DNA of 64,000 nucleotides, taken from NCBI GenBank assembly GCA_023846275.1, contig CM043874.1, positions 22,811,130 through 22,875,129 of the forward strand, written 5' to 3'. Shown piece by piece: positions 50,686 to 64,000 of the stretch. Within the stretch, counting starts at the first letter, position 1. Each line of letters opens with the position of its first letter. The notes beneath the pieces are model-generated. The model did not search any database. It was not told where the DNA came from and worked only from the letters and a program-made list of their open reading frames with translations. Source of the DNA: Vanilla planifolia. Lineage: Eukaryota > Streptophyta > Magnoliopsida > Asparagales > Orchidaceae. Both the position numbers and the translations under genes were made by a program.

Positions 50686-53600
50686 TGCTTGGATACTATT
50701 TCTACAAATGGGCAAGCCTACATCACCAAACCTTCTTTTCAAAGTAGCAACAGTGAAAGTAGAAACATGATAATGATGAGGATCAATAAAAGAATGAGAA
50801 GGAGAAGATGATTTTGTTACAAGGAGAATAAATTCTCCAACAAGATTTCCTTCAATGGGTTTTGAAATTTCTTATGTTTTGACTTAAGTTCTGATTTGTT
50901 TCATACATTTTTTTCTCTCTTTTTGGTAGAGATTTAGACATAAAATTTAATTATAAAATAGAAAACATGTGACGTTAATAAAAAAATTTAAAATTCTCTA
51001 AATTTCACAAATAATTCACTTACCCATGCCTACCTGCATGCACCCCCAACATCACGCATCTGTATGATCACTGTAGGGGGCCATCCTTATGAGCGAGTAC
51101 TATTCCCACTCGCATATATCCTATCGCTCAACATAGGCATACCTAATATGTGTGTGTGGTAAGTGGTCAATTAGCCCACATGCAAACATGCGCCTATTCC
51201 TCTTGAATATGCATGCAAATGTACGAGTGCCTAGTAAGTGCATTTGTAGCATGTCTCTATGCACAACTCAATGTGCGATCCTACAGCATCATCGATTTTT
51301 GTCCTTTCTTATTATTTTATCTCCTCTTGATTTTTTTATCATTCCTAGATTCAATGATCTTGAAGGTCATCTCCTGATTATAGGTCTTTTTTTTTTAAAA
51401 TTTAAGCACCATTGAATCTTTTTTTACTGAACTAAGTCACTAACAAATCTAATTTAGTTGTCTTATTTGGGAGGTTGATACTTACATTAGTCTTACCATA
51501 TGAATTTATAAATTTTGTTAGCAACACATATCTTTGATGAATGTTCATTAACCTCTTAATTTGGTCACACCAACAACGCTTTTTGTTAATGTTTTTTTAT
51601 ATCAAGTCAGAATGAAATTTTATATATCCTTTGTAAACCAATATTATTATGCTTGTCAATAATAGATAACTTCTCAATTCATAGTATGGATTCTCCAATA
51701 TAATTTTGGTGGACATCTAAAGGTACCACTTTGTAAATAACTTTATCAATAAAATCTTAGTGATAAAAAACTTTATCTTGCATAATTTTGTAACTTCCAC
51801 CTTATAGTCTTTATGAATTTACCCCAAAAAATATGGCCTTTGATGTGGTGTAGTCTTTAACATAGTCTTTGCACAAGTCTTTCTACATTAGGTTCTTCTC
51901 GCTTTCAGTGTCAATAATCACACTGATTAGCCTTTTCTTCATTTATATTTTGATAATTAAGCATTTTTTTTATTTGCTTCATAAGATATATCTTTTGAAC
52001 TCATCATAAACAATAAGCTTTCATCAACATAAATAGGAGTTTTAAGTACCTTTGTAGACTCCATTATAATAAGTTCTTTGATCTTCTTGAATTTTTCTAA
52101 AACAATTGAGATGTAATTTTTCACATTTTTATTGTATATATTATATTTGATTATACTGATCACAATACTTCTGATTTTATTAAAGTTATTATCGTAACAA
52201 ATTTTGTTGGAGAATTCTCTTTCTTTTTTTCTATTAATTTTTGTACTTATACTCAAACCTCTGAGCATTTCATCAATCTAGTTTTATCTCATTACATTCA
52301 TTCTTCTTTTTTATAGTTATAGCATATGTATTGGTTTTCTACAAAAATTTAATAAAAATGGGGTGATTTAGTAGTAATAGGATAATGCATAATTATAATA
52401 TATTTTATTAAATTCTATATCTTTTCAATAAGTATTCCCAAAGTCACAACTTATCATCAAACTTCTATAGTATATTCTTGTACTGTTTGTCCTTGTTAGT
52501 GTCATAGATTGACACTTTCTCTATCTTTTTTTTATATAACTTATAAGGTACAATTGTTTTTATTAATTTCTTAAATTGGCTCTATATGACTTCTATAATG
52601 CTATCATTTCTTAGTTGAGGATTCCAGAATGCTAACACATGACTCGTCATTTTCAATCGAGTATATGTCACTTTATCAATTGATGTATAATTGTATAAAG
52701 CAAAATATATCTTTAGTTGCTCCAACGAGGTATCTAATTTTTTTATATCTATTATACCATCATAAATTAGTAAAGTAACTATATCATCTATCTTGAAATA
52801 TACTGTTGATTCTCGTGCATCAAAAAAGTGAGCTTAATGTCTTTCTCAACTTTATCTTCAACTATTTTAGAAATAGTACTTAACCTAAAATTTCTTTAAT
52901 TAAGAGTATTTTTTAGCATATTTTTTTAAATTTTTTATAAGAAGTGATTGGAATTTTAGTACCACTTTCATTAACACTTATATTTGTTGGATTAATAGGA
53001 TTACTTGTGCATCAAGGCTTAATGGTAAAATAGTTAAATCACCTTGACTAAAGGCTCTACAATCTCGTAATTCCTTTTCTTGACTTACTCTTTAACTATG
53101 TTCTTCTTTGCACCTAACATCAACATCAAATTAATCTTAGCTCTGATACAAAAAATAATTTGACCTATCTGAGAGCTTTTTTTGCCCTGAGCCCTCGTTG
53201 GTAAACCTATTTTTAGAGTAGTAGTATCAAAAGTGGAAGCCTGATAATGATCAAGACCAAAGGAAAAAAGAGAAGAAAAAAGTTTTTATCACAAGGAGAT
53301 TGAATTCTTGAAGAAATTTCTTTACAAGAAATTTTGAATTGATAAATTATGATTCCTATAACTCTTTAAATTGCCTAAGTTTTGACTTTCTACAAGTTTT
53401 GACTTGCTTCATACATCGTCCTTACCCTTTATATAGAAATTTGGACACAATAGTTAATTATAACACAAAACATGTAATTTTAATTAAAAATTTCAAATTT
53501 CAAATATTTTACAAATTTTGCACCTACCTATGCAAGCCCTACGTCGTGCATTTGTACAACAGTACTATGGGGTTCAGGCATGCAAGCAAGGTTCATGCCT

Positions 53601-53907
53601 ACTGATATCCTACCAAGCACTCGTTGACCATGGTGGCATGGTAGGTGTACCTATCACATGCACTTGGAATACAAATGTGGTAAATGGTTAACTAGGGAAC
53701 TTCTGCTACACGTGCACCTACTCTACCTAAATGAGCATGCTACCATGTGTGATGCCTAACAAGTATGTCTATAATGTGTCTTCATGTACAATATTTTTTT
53801 TTTGTATTATGTCATCATTTTTAACCATTTTTTGTAATTTTGTCTCCTTCATTGATTTATTTTTATCAATTCTATATTCAATAATCTTGAAAGTTATCTC
53901 TTAATCA
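50686..53907 (-). mobile_element. Short non-autonomous gypsy element (gag plus protease), minus strand
   Basis: 3' LTR 50686-51382, interior 51383-53149, 5' LTR 53150-53907. Next to the 5' LTR the minus strand reads TATCAGAGCTAAGATTAA (about 53128-53145), the tRNA-Met-type primer-binding site. A T-rich tract in plus sense (GGTCTTTTTTTTTT, 51383-51396) is the polypurine tract. The interior shows gag-like sequence (about 52000-53050) and the protease region (about 51600-51930), and shares a VLKTPIYVDES-type segment with 41540-41620. No RT or integrase. It is broken in many places. Confidence 0.8.
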
Positions 53908-55450
53908 TTGAGACTTTTATCTTTCTTATCAAGTGGATTCTTTTGACTTTATTACTAACAATACATAATTTTGGTAGGTATTCACTAGCTTATTTACTTA
54001 GTAAATATAAATAATATCTTTCATTAATATTACTTTATCATATGTTAGAAGAAAGTGTTGTCCATACTTCATAAACTGATACCATGTGCCCACCGATAGT
54101 AGACACCACCTTGATCTTGTAAGTATGGATTTTCCAAAATAATTTGAAAAATATGTAGAGGTACCACTTCATTTATAGCCTCATCATTTGTGGTGACAAA
54201 TTTCATCTTGCATTAGTTTTTATCACTTGCCTTAGAATATTTAATAATCAACTTTAGGGAATAAGGTCTTAGATGTGGTGTAGTTTTTAAGTTTATCTTC
54301 TTCATAAGATATTTTTATATTAGATTCTTCTTCCTTTTATTATTTGTAATAGTATTGATAAGCTCTTTCTTTACTTAAATTCTAATGATAAAGTATTCTT
54401 CTCTTTATTTTATTTCATAAGATATCATTTTTAGATTTACATAAGAGATAAGATATCATCATTTTAAAGGTTTTAAGTATTTTTTAATATTTATAATAAT
54501 AAGTACTTTATAATTTTTAAACTTTTTAGAAATAGTTTAAGAAATAATTTCTAGTATTATTATTATATGTGCCTTATCTTCTTATAGTGATCATAATACT
54601 TCTAGATTCTACTAAAAATCACTATTATATTATATTTTATTAGATAATATTATTTTTATCACTAATGATTATACTTATACTTAAGTTTTCTAGTATTTTA
54701 TCCTTCTAATTTTTTTTGTATTCATTCTTTTTTTCTCTTATAAATGTACTAACTTATTTTAAAGATTTAATAATGAAAAGAGATAATTCAATACCAATAA
54801 GATAATATAGAACTATAATATATTTTGATAATGTTTACCTCTCATCAATTGGTATTCATAAACTCATTACTTGTCTTCAAAATTTTGGGATATATTCTCT
54901 TATCATTTAACCTTATCAATATCATAAGTTATGTTACTTTTTTACCTTTTCTACATGTAACTCATGGTGTAAGATTCTTCTCCCTTTAATTTTTTTTAAT
55001 TCACTCCATGTCACTTCCACAACTATGTTAGTTCTTAAATAAGTATTGCACTAGACTAAGGTTCTTTTAAACTTATTCCATATGTTAACGTCTTAGGTAA
55101 GAGGTGTTTTGCATCAACAAATAAATACTTTGAGTCCATCTTTTAAATATATTTATATACAATGCTAAACATACAAGCATATGATCATATGATTCAATTT
55201 ATATTACAGTTTTGTTACTACATATTTTTATATAATTCTTTTGATAAATAAGAAATAAATGATAACCAACCTTTAAATCCTAGTGAAACAATCTCTTTAA
55301 TCATGGGTATAAGAGATTTCCTCTTTTTAAGCAAGGTTTTAAGATAGAATATTAACTAACTTCTATCAAAATTTATTTCCAAGATTTCTATATGCATTTT
55401 AACAATATAATATTTTTATCTTATCTTAGGTCCTAAGAAAATTTATTGTA
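53908..55450 (-). mobile_element. Second interior of the same gag-protease family, sharing the LTR at 53150-53907
   Basis: From the LTR edge rightwards: purine tract in minus sense, then a segment matching the protease and gag-linker of the copy to the left (AGATGTGGTGTAGTTTTTAA at 54270 versus TTGATGTGGTGTAGTCTTTAA at 51840; ATAAGATATC-TTT at 54415). The gag part runs to about 55450. The expected 5' LTR is missing or reduced to an unclear trace. So the left LTR of this copy is also the right LTR of its neighbour. Confidence 0.68.
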
Positions 55451-58400
55451 TGAACTCAAGCATCATCCTTGTTAGAAAACCTATGTAGAGGATTTTTCTT
55501 TATTTAGTTCTTTCCTTGTTTCAAAGTTTGAACCCTCTTTCTTCTTCAACATTGCTTGTCCTTAATTTCACCTTGGTGTACTTTTAGTTGGTCTCTCCAA
55601 TTTTTTTATGGCTAAGTTCTTTAAAACCCATAAATGCACAACTTAATGGTTTTCATAGCCTTGACTACACCTCCTTAATACAAAGTTCTCCCTTAATTTA
55701 AATCGATTTTTGTTTGGTGTAGTTATAGCTTAATCTTTTAAACCAATCCTCTTATGATCAATTTCTTTATGGCCATGCAAATCAATCTCTTAAAAATTAG
55801 GTATCTATGAAAATTTTAGCTAATAGATATATTCAATTTTAATTTTTCTTTCTATCATATTTTTTCTTTCTTAAAATATTCCTAAATGTATCACATATGT
55901 AATATTTTCTTTTTAATCCTCTTGTCTTCAACCACCAACTCCTAATTTTTAAGAATCATATCCATATTTGTTGATGCACTCTTAATTGGCTAATAATGAG
56001 AATAAGAGAAAAAATTAATAATCTGAATAAAATTATAAGCTTATTTTTAAGCATTAAAGTCAAATCAAGGCTCATGTGATGCAACACAAATATTACCATG
56101 CAACTATACTTTTAATTCAAGTTTCAATATTTAAAATTTAAGTAATCGATTTCTAAAATTTTTACTTATTCAAATTTTAAATTTTAATTCACAAGAAATC
56201 ACATAACTTGATTAATAAATTTGTAATGATATGGCCAAAATGTTAGGTATAACATTAGTGAACTTTTATTAGATGTGAATATAGGCACTAACTAAATCGA
56301 ATCACCTAAAAATCCTTATATACTTCTTATTTGGTATTATATATTTTTTTAGTTTTATATTGCTAGAATGCTTCTTCAATTTGACAAAAAAAGGCAAGCT
56401 ATTTGTTAATACTTAGTTATTTTATTTTAATTAAATACCATAATTCACCCATCCTTTTTGTAGTATTTACTTTTCTTTAATTATAACACAATAGACTAAT
56501 CAAATTCACTTGATAAATCACATATCCTCTTTGCTCACATAGAAATATATATGTAATCAAAACTATACTTGATTCTATATATACTTATGAGCACTCTAAA
56601 GATTTTTATTCTCTTACATATTTTAGTTTGCTACTTACTACTTCTTGCATTCCTAAACATTGTAATTTTTTCTTTCCTTGTTCACTATTGAGAAATTATT
56701 TTGATAACCTTCCATTTTTATTGTATCTTAAAGAGATATATCATTGTCCCTTTGTATGTATTTCATAATACCATTTGTTTTATGTGTATTCTTTGTTTTA
56801 TTCTCACTCTCCTTCACATTTTAATACTTGGGATATAATATTCCTACATACACACATGATCACTTGGTCCATGTATCACTAGATTGACGATAATGAAACT
56901 ATTTTATAGTTTTATAAATATTTTTTATTATGTGTTTCAAATGAAGCATCTTATCATTGAATACATGATTCAATTGGAGAAAGGATTTATGGACAGTGTT
57001 TGGTATAGACTATAACTGAAACCAACGAAACACAAACCTTGAACAAATTTGGAGAAGAATTTTGTAGAGATTCTTTATTTTGGTATTGGTATGCAAAACT
57101 TAAAATAATATTCTTGAGACATTAGGACTACAAAGAGACTTTGAATGAGAGTACTTAAGGTTTTTCAAATCACTTATCCATTCATCTAAGTAAGCTTATG
57201 ACATACATCTCATCTAGCTTTTTAAAAAAATAAATATAACTTAATAAAGATTAAAAGTATAAGTTTGAATCAATAAGATATGATCAATATATTTAAAATG
57301 TAAAGCCTTTAGTTTGCACCAAAATAGTCATATCGTATGGCACTATGCAAGCTATTATATATTATGATTTGTTCATGTGTCAAAGCACAAATTGTGATAT
57401 GGAAACCTTATTATGCATAGTGAAAAATTTACAAGTCATTATGTAATATAGTCCCATGTATCATAAATATGAGTTTTTTTGTATTTCCACTTTGGTTGAG
57501 AGAAAATCTTAACTATAAATGCATTAGTATTGTATGATTATACATATCATACAATACAAATTCAACCAAGTAGAGAGTGTGCATTTAGTACAATTGAGCT
57601 AAAAACCTTTATATAATATATATTATTTAATATATAGTATGATCATCTCAACATGCATTGAGAGAGATATCCTATGCATTTTATATAATGCCTCTATTCA
57701 TTGATCATTTAACTTGATTAGTTTAATTCTATCCTCCTTAATTTGAATTTCTTGAAATTTTATTTCTTTACTTTTATCCATGTCTTTAGCCTTCCTAATT
57801 GATTGAAATATATCCTTAAAGGTGGATTAGTCATGATTCTAATCAAGAAGGTTAAACTTGAGACAAGAAGAAGAAGGAGACTTTGTAATGAGTAAGAGGA
57901 GGAAGCAAACTCAAGATTTGAAGAAAGAAGAAGGGTTCCTTTAGAAAAGACCTCTACAAGGTTAAAGTGTGATGAACCTCAAGATTGTGGAACTAAACTT
58001 AGATAAACCTTAATTTTTATATTGTTAATAGAATCTTGTTATTGTTATGGAGTCATGTTTATATTTTGGCTAATATTCTTCCCTCATGAAACTTGTTGAT
58101 AATATGAAATAAATGACTCAATCAAAACTATATAAAGCTATTAAGGAGCATGACTAAGTCATTTCTTGATTTTTTTCTTCATGATGGTAACAATAATCAT
58201 TGAATGTTCTTTGTTTCTTATTAATTAAGAAGCTAACATTAGGGTTTTTAAGTAAATTACATGATTCTGTGGAGCTATAGTACTCTTCAATTCCATGCAA
58301 AACAATGAAACTTGGAAATAATTTTTTTAGTATGATCTTTTACCATGATTATAATGTTTCAAATTATATTAAGTATGACATTGTTGTTAAGCCATATTGA

Positions 58401-58949
58401 CTTGGCATGGAAGTTATGAATAAAATTAAAGATTAAAATGGATGATATGCTATGGATAACTTTTCTCTTTGAAAGAAAAACACTTGAATCCAAAATTTAC
58501 CTAAAGTATGATGGTTCCTTTCTATTTTTGTTGGATATCTCACTATGTGAGAAAACTGGATATGAAATTCTTAATTTGGCAATGTAATTAACATGCTTAC
58601 TGAATCACACTCTTCACTTGACAATACCACTTGAATTTCAATTTGAACTACGACCTAAAGATGAGAACTTATAGTTAAATAATAAAACCATGGATAAGTA
58701 GTTGAGAACAAGTTTAATTTATTATGTAACTTACACTAGGACAATGGACACTAGGATAGAAACCTACAACTTACCAAAAAACCCAATAATTTCTTTCAAC
58801 TAAGCATTGCCTTGCTAAATTTCATCAGGGAAGCTAGTAACATGGCCTGGTTAATCCATGAGGAGGTTCAACTTAGACATTAGATAGACATAAATGGCTT
58901 CTAAAATAAGTTAAACTCCTTGGTTATTAGTTGAGAAACCTAGTAAGGC
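55451..58949. other. AT-rich unassigned DNA
   Basis: No gene was recognised. A purine-rich block on the plus strand lies at 57860-57960 (AGAAGAAGAAGGAGA) and CATATGAT-like words at 57330-57650. It may hold remains of further LTR elements that are too decayed to delimit. Confidence 0.4.
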
Positions 58950-59960
58950 TCAAATATAAGCTTTAAAAGAAGGCTAGGTTGGTTGAAGATTTAATTAGGC
59001 TTGCAAGATTTTATGGGTTTTGGTTACATGTGGTTTATGTATTGTTAGTTTAGGATTGATGGCTATGTCATTAATTTGAGATAAATTTCTATATAAATAT
59101 TATTCTTCTATTAGAGACTCTTGAGTGATCACTTATAAGTGATTTAAGGTTAAGGTGGCTTGAGGATAAGGAGTAAATATAAAACTAATTTTGAGAAGAC
59201 CTAATGAGGTAATTCTAGCCTTAGTTTAGGTTTTAGGTCTTAGTATACTTGAAAAAGTCCTAAGATATAGACCTAGGATTGGATCATGGACCTTAGTTAT
59301 TGTTGAGTCTTATTAATGCTTGGAATAAGGCCTTGGGATAAAGAAGTCCTCAAGTAAAACCTTTAATGAAGGTTAAGGGCTTACTTATACCTTAGAAAAA
59401 TATTCTAAGCTTAGCCAAGGGAAATAACATATATTTTAATGATATTTAAACGCTAGACATGGCTTAGTTGATTTGGGTAAACATAGAGTAATCTTATTAG
59501 TCTCCTTGGCCATGCGTTAGTATCTTAGATGATAAAATAGGAGTTTGAGTGGGAGTCTAAAGAGAAATCTTTGAATAAGTATAGTGGTTTAGATTAGACT
59601 AAATGGTATAAGAGTCATTAGTAGGACTCTTATGATGCTAGATTTGTGAGTTGCTATATTTTGGAAATATACCTTAGGATAAAGCTAAGGACATGAACTT
59701 GGGTAAGAGCTCAATAGTGTCCAGATAAGCAAGATGGTCCTAGACATAGATTAAGGGTTGTGTATATTTGGCCTTAGCCTCAATTTTTGTGTGTGGGTTG
59801 TTTTGGTTGTAATTGAGCTAGAAAAACCTTAGCTGATTGAGTTGTGGTGGTTTTATCAATGTAGGCTCCAATGGTAAAGGAAATGAAGCACTTCTAGTTA
59901 ATCGATAAGATAGTCTTGTTAGTCAAGCCACCTTGATGATGTGACTCAACCTTCAGATTA
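58950..59960 (+). mobile_element. Del-like LTR relic related to 32963-34621
   Basis: Same word content (TAAGG, CCTTAG, GGATTGGATCATGG) and a local match in the same orientation: CTAGACATGG...CTTAGATGATAAAATAGG at 59453-59550 versus CTAGATATGG...CTTAGATGATAAATTAGG at 33670-33810. No ends or coding part identified. Old. Confidence 0.5.
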
Positions 59961-60229
59961 ATCCTACTTAAGGCCTTCTTATATATCACATTTGTTCAAC
60001 TTTTATAATATATAATTAGGATTTTTTCTCAAATTCAAATTAAATATAATAATATAAGTTCTCTTGCTCTCTTTTATGTGTAGTCATAATATATTTTATA
60101 ATCAATAATAAAAAATATACATGTTATGCAATTTACTTGCATATGTATTCTAATTTGTGTTGTCATCATTCTCCTCCATAATCTCATGGTCACAAACATC
60201 ACTACTTTCTTAATGTACAAAGTTTTATT
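59961..60229. other. AT-rich spacer
   Basis: Nothing recognisable is visible here. Confidence 0.4.
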
Positions 60230-61170
60230 TTTTTTCTAAAAGGCACTCATAAGCATTGTGTCCTACTTACAAGAGTGATATCTAATCTAGAAATATATAA
60301 TCTCAACAATAGTTGTTGTCTCACTAGAAATCCCCTTAGTATCTCTGGGTATTATTATAGAAGTCTTATTATTTTCATCCTTATACTCTCCATCAACCTT
60401 TAGATTACCCTTATAATTATTACTACCATTTTATTCTACTCTCCCATATTCAAACATCAACTTATAATGAGATTAAATTTATTAAAAATGTTAAATGGGT
60501 TGTTCAAACAATGATATTCATAGCTCATTAGTTCCTTTTTAATTTAGGTCTTAAATCCTCAATTAAATTAAGATAAAGTAATCTACTGATTCTCAAAATT
60601 ATTGCACCAAATAAGTAGGCCATGCACATCGCCGACCCATATAATCATACACAAGTCTAAAATTTGTTTTTATTAAGGTTAACTTATCTAAAATGAGAAC
60701 ATGATAGTTAGTAAAGATGTATTAGCATCATAAAAATTTTTTCATCCCCTCTATGTAGTCATAACTAATTCAACAGTTATGTTCATATCATTCCACTCTC
60801 TTACTTAGAAAACCTTAACTCAACTTACAAGTTGAATCTTGTTTAATCTCACTCTACATTCTTTAAAAACAAATCATACCAATAAAAATAATTAATCATG
60901 TCTACAAATAATTGATTAAAAACTTGTCATTATTAGTGTTAATCATAGATGGAATCATTGATCTTTACTTTTTTTTGGTGATCTAATCCTTTCTTTAATT
61001 GATTGAAATTTAGTTGATTGCAAATTGCACATTTTAGATGCAATGCTCTAATTTTAAATAATAATTCCCAATCTACATTTGGGTAGAATTGATATTCTGT
61101 ATAAGAGTGGATTGAGCCTTCTTGTGTGAGTGCTATGACAATTTGGGTTCTAGCATCAGACATTACTATA
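60230..61170 (-). mobile_element. Probable gypsy gag relic
   Basis: Minus-strand reading shows an N-terminal frame starting MSDARTQIV (61163 down to 60939), then a region with a DLRPKLKR segment (about 60540-60560), which is reminiscent of the LRPE-type block of gypsy gag, and a Cys/His-containing stretch near 60230-60290. All are short and diverged, so the call rests on order and position. Many breaks. LTRs were not identified. Confidence 0.4.
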
Positions 61171-64000
61171 TTACATGTAACATAGAATCACATTCACAAA
61201 GACATAAGAAAGGGTGAATTTTCCTAGTTTTCATATATTGTATTCTTGACAATATAGGATTGATGCATATATTTAATATGATAGACCTCTTTGGTCCACC
61301 TTTATTCCAGTATCTCTTTCTTCATGTACATGCATTAGTATTACTCTTGGGCCTCTCTTAACACGAATTTTCTTCTAATGAAGACATCCATTAAATTTAT
61401 CGAATTACATCTGTTTAGTGTGACATGCTGAGTTTATTAATTTTCTTTACATCCCTAATTTTGAATCAATTATGCTCATTCTATGTTTAATGCCATATTT
61501 TTCCAACTTTTTGTGGGTTGACTTATGTGCAATGACCTTTATGTCGATTAGTACATTCATTAAAGGCACAAAACTTATTATTCTAATTGATGTTCTATGA
61601 CTAGATCATGTCAAATGTCATAATATGCTTAAAATAATATTTGTTAATTGTTCTATATCAATATATCCTTTGGATTACATCTTATCAGTTCTCCCAGGAG
61701 ATGAAAGGACCATATAGCCATTATTATAAAATTAGGAGCACAATGCCTATAAGATGAGAGTGAATTATGTAAATAACAAACTTAAACTAAACTAGATTCT
61801 CAAATAATATCATAACAAATACTTTTTCCAAATCTTAATTTATTTTAAAATAAGTTTAACAAAATATTTCTTAATTTTGAAATTACATTTTGCAAGAGTG
61901 TAAGGTAAAGGCACAAAGATCTTAAGTGAATTGATCTAAATTAAAACTACATGTACCCATGACCAAAAGGTGAAGCAAAGCATTGAACATTAGATCAAAA
62001 AATCCTCAAAGAATTAGGCCTAAAGTCCCTACAATACTAGCTAATAAAAGCCAATTACATACACATACATTATGTTTACAACACTAGCATAAAAAGCTTA
62101 TAGCATTTGACTAAAGGATTCTACAAATCATCGTTATAAGATTAATAAAAGAACGAGCATAAAGTCCTAACAATGATATAAAGAAATAAAATACAAGCTC
62201 ATTATAATTGATCTTATAACCAAGAATAATTAACCATAAGGAACACTAACAGTGTAAAAAAATTAATGCAAGAGAAAATTTCTACTTAGCTCAATGAATA
62301 AAAGAAGAAGGCATGTTAAGATAAGAGAATGCATGCAATAATGACCTTATTCTTTTCTTCTCTTAGTAATGATGATTCCAATGTGTAGTTCTATTAGAAA
62401 ATAAAAAAGTTAAGCATTAACACTTTCTCATATATTTTAATGCCTTTAAATAAATATTTTAAATGGCTCTAAACTCCTATAAATGACTATATCAATATTT
62501 TCTAAAAACATAGTCAAAATAGTTATTACTTAAGCTTTTGAACTAATTGTACTTTATAATTTAAGAAATATTACAAATATGATGTGACTATAAGCACATT
62601 ATGGATTCATCTAACTCATTCAGTTTTTAGCATATAATAGATCATATTTATACAACTAATATATGCACACAGAATAAATATTTTAGGTATCATTTTTTAG
62701 CTCTCAAGAATTTCCTTTAAGATGAACGATTATACATTGTGATAAGTTTTATGAATTTCTCACTCTCACTTATCATAACAAATCGTACTCATATAATAAA
62801 TGAATCATACTGATACGAAGCAAACCTACTCATCATGTGTTTATGCCCCAAATAAGTCCTTAAGAAAATGTTATTGTATTGATACAAAATGAGAATCATA
62901 CTAGTACGACAAAAAATGTCTTGCACACAACTATGATCATACTCATATGATACATCTTTTCTTAGTTAATGATTAAGTCTATAACTATTAATAAATTATT
63001 ATATTGTATGATATTTATATCGTACTAAATGATAATACATATTCTAGCTAGCTTAACCAAGGATTGCTCATGAATAACTCCCTGTTTAATCCAAAAATTA
63101 ACTAGTTTTATTGTGTGATAAGGTCATGGTATAAGTCTGATTAATACAACTTATGTTTTATACACTAAATTCATTCATTACTCAATGCCAATATGATTTG
63201 TAATAATAAAAGCTACAACCTATAAACTTTATTTTATTCTAAAGAATATTTATATGAACATAGTCATAAATGAGATACATGGCTTAGGCTAAAATCAATA
63301 TGAATGAAAATATATTTGAAATTATTTAAACACTCTTACTTAAATCTCATTGAATTCTAATGTTTTAATAAAAGTATTATAGATTTTAACATTTTAATAC
63401 CAATAAAGATGACTTAAAAGAAATTTTCTCTTTGTGTTGCTCAAGCTTGTGTTTCTCTAAATGTCCATTATAATTTATACTAAAATACTTTGTAAATTCT
63501 TTCAACTAATTAATCAAGCCTTGCACATGATTGAGTTATTTGCTCTTTAAATGTATGATTTGAAAATACTAAAAAAATATTAATAAAAATAATACAATAG
63601 TTTTGTTATAATCAAACAAGCGATGCAATGATTAATAGTTCAATAACCACTATTAGATGGCATTGATGACTCTAGTGTTGCTACACAATTGCTTCTTACA
63701 TGTGGATGTATAAATCTTGAATAGTGTTGCCATACCACTAAGGTAATCATGGTGATGCTGAAAGCTACATCTATTTATGTTTGTATTGATTTCTTTAGTT
63801 TATTTTCTGAGTTTTTTAGGAAGTATACTTTTGCAACGAAAAATATATTTTATTAATTTAATTTTCTTATTAAAATCATTTTAGAATTGAGTTTAAGAGC
63901 TATAAAAGAACTATCTAGTTTAGTCTTTCTTAATCACTCATTTGCCTCTTTATTTAATACTTATTTATCTTTACCAAAGTCTTGGTAATCATGGTGATAC
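61171..64000. other. AT-rich unassigned DNA, LTR-like texture
   Basis: No gene is visible. ATCATACT- and CATATGAT-type words are frequent at 62600-63060. GGTAATCATGGTGAT occurs twice near the right edge (about 63742 and 63985), suggesting a direct repeat about 243 bp apart that may continue beyond the window. Confidence 0.35.

Noticed and set aside
54078-54092. ACTGATACCATG resembling a reverse primer-binding site
   Set aside because: It lies inside sequence that aligns with the interior of the neighbouring gag-protease copy and has no LTR edge beside it.
1-64000. CRISPR arrays, tRNA or rRNA genes, organellar or bacterial DNA
   Set aside because: No regularly spaced short repeats, cloverleaf-like or rRNA sequence was seen, and the retroelement content shows plant nuclear DNA.

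Overview
The window reads as nuclear DNA from a flowering plant: intron-containing plant transcription-factor coding sequence, plant-type Ty3/gypsy, Ty1/copia and L1 elements, and an extremely A+T-rich intergenic background (roughly 70% A+T judged by eye). The one host exon is strongly G+C-rich at third positions, which leans towards a monocot, possibly a lineage with AT-rich intergenic DNA such as orchids or yams. That placement is a weak inference. I see no bacterial features, CRISPR array, tRNA or rRNA gene.

Only one host gene is supported: the last coding exon of a BEL1-like (TALE-class) homeodomain gene on the minus strand at 48389-48871. It starts at a splice acceptor inside homeodomain helix 3 and ends with the family's C-terminal VSLTLGL (ZIBEL) motif. 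I cannot find the upstream exons in the remaining 15 kb, which is filled with transposon remains.

Almost everything else is layered transposon debris. From left to right: an LTR of a non-autonomous gypsy family (1235-2036); a minus-strand gypsy pol relic (about 3180-6390); AT-rich unassigned DNA with a 358-bp tandem duplication (11433-12150) and a small G+C-richer patch (12207-12400); the 3' end of a copia element (about 13870-14870); a Del/Tekay-like gypsy element with gag, RT, RNase H, integrase and two long LTRs (17105-26777); a 2.4-kb solo LTR nested beside it (26838-29247); an L1 LINE with ORF1 and endonuclease but no RT (30290-32560); an older Del-like LTR split by a striking 3.1-kb G+C-rich solo LTR (34622-37743); a short LTR-gag-protease-LTR element (39714-42870); AT-rich DNA with a 344-bp tandem duplication (47240-47925) just past the BEL1-like gene; a copia-like LTR with primer-binding site (49406-49783); and a tandem run of the short gag-protease family (50290-55450). 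The right end (55450-64000) holds a Del-like LTR relic, a probable gag relic and unassigned AT-rich DNA.

The most informative structures are two solo LTRs with perfect 5-bp target duplications (TATAT and TTTAT), two independent cases of LTR-internal-LTR-internal arrays sharing an LTR, and a gag-protease-only non-autonomous family with several copies. Together they point to repeated recombination between LTRs. No convincing new gene system was found.
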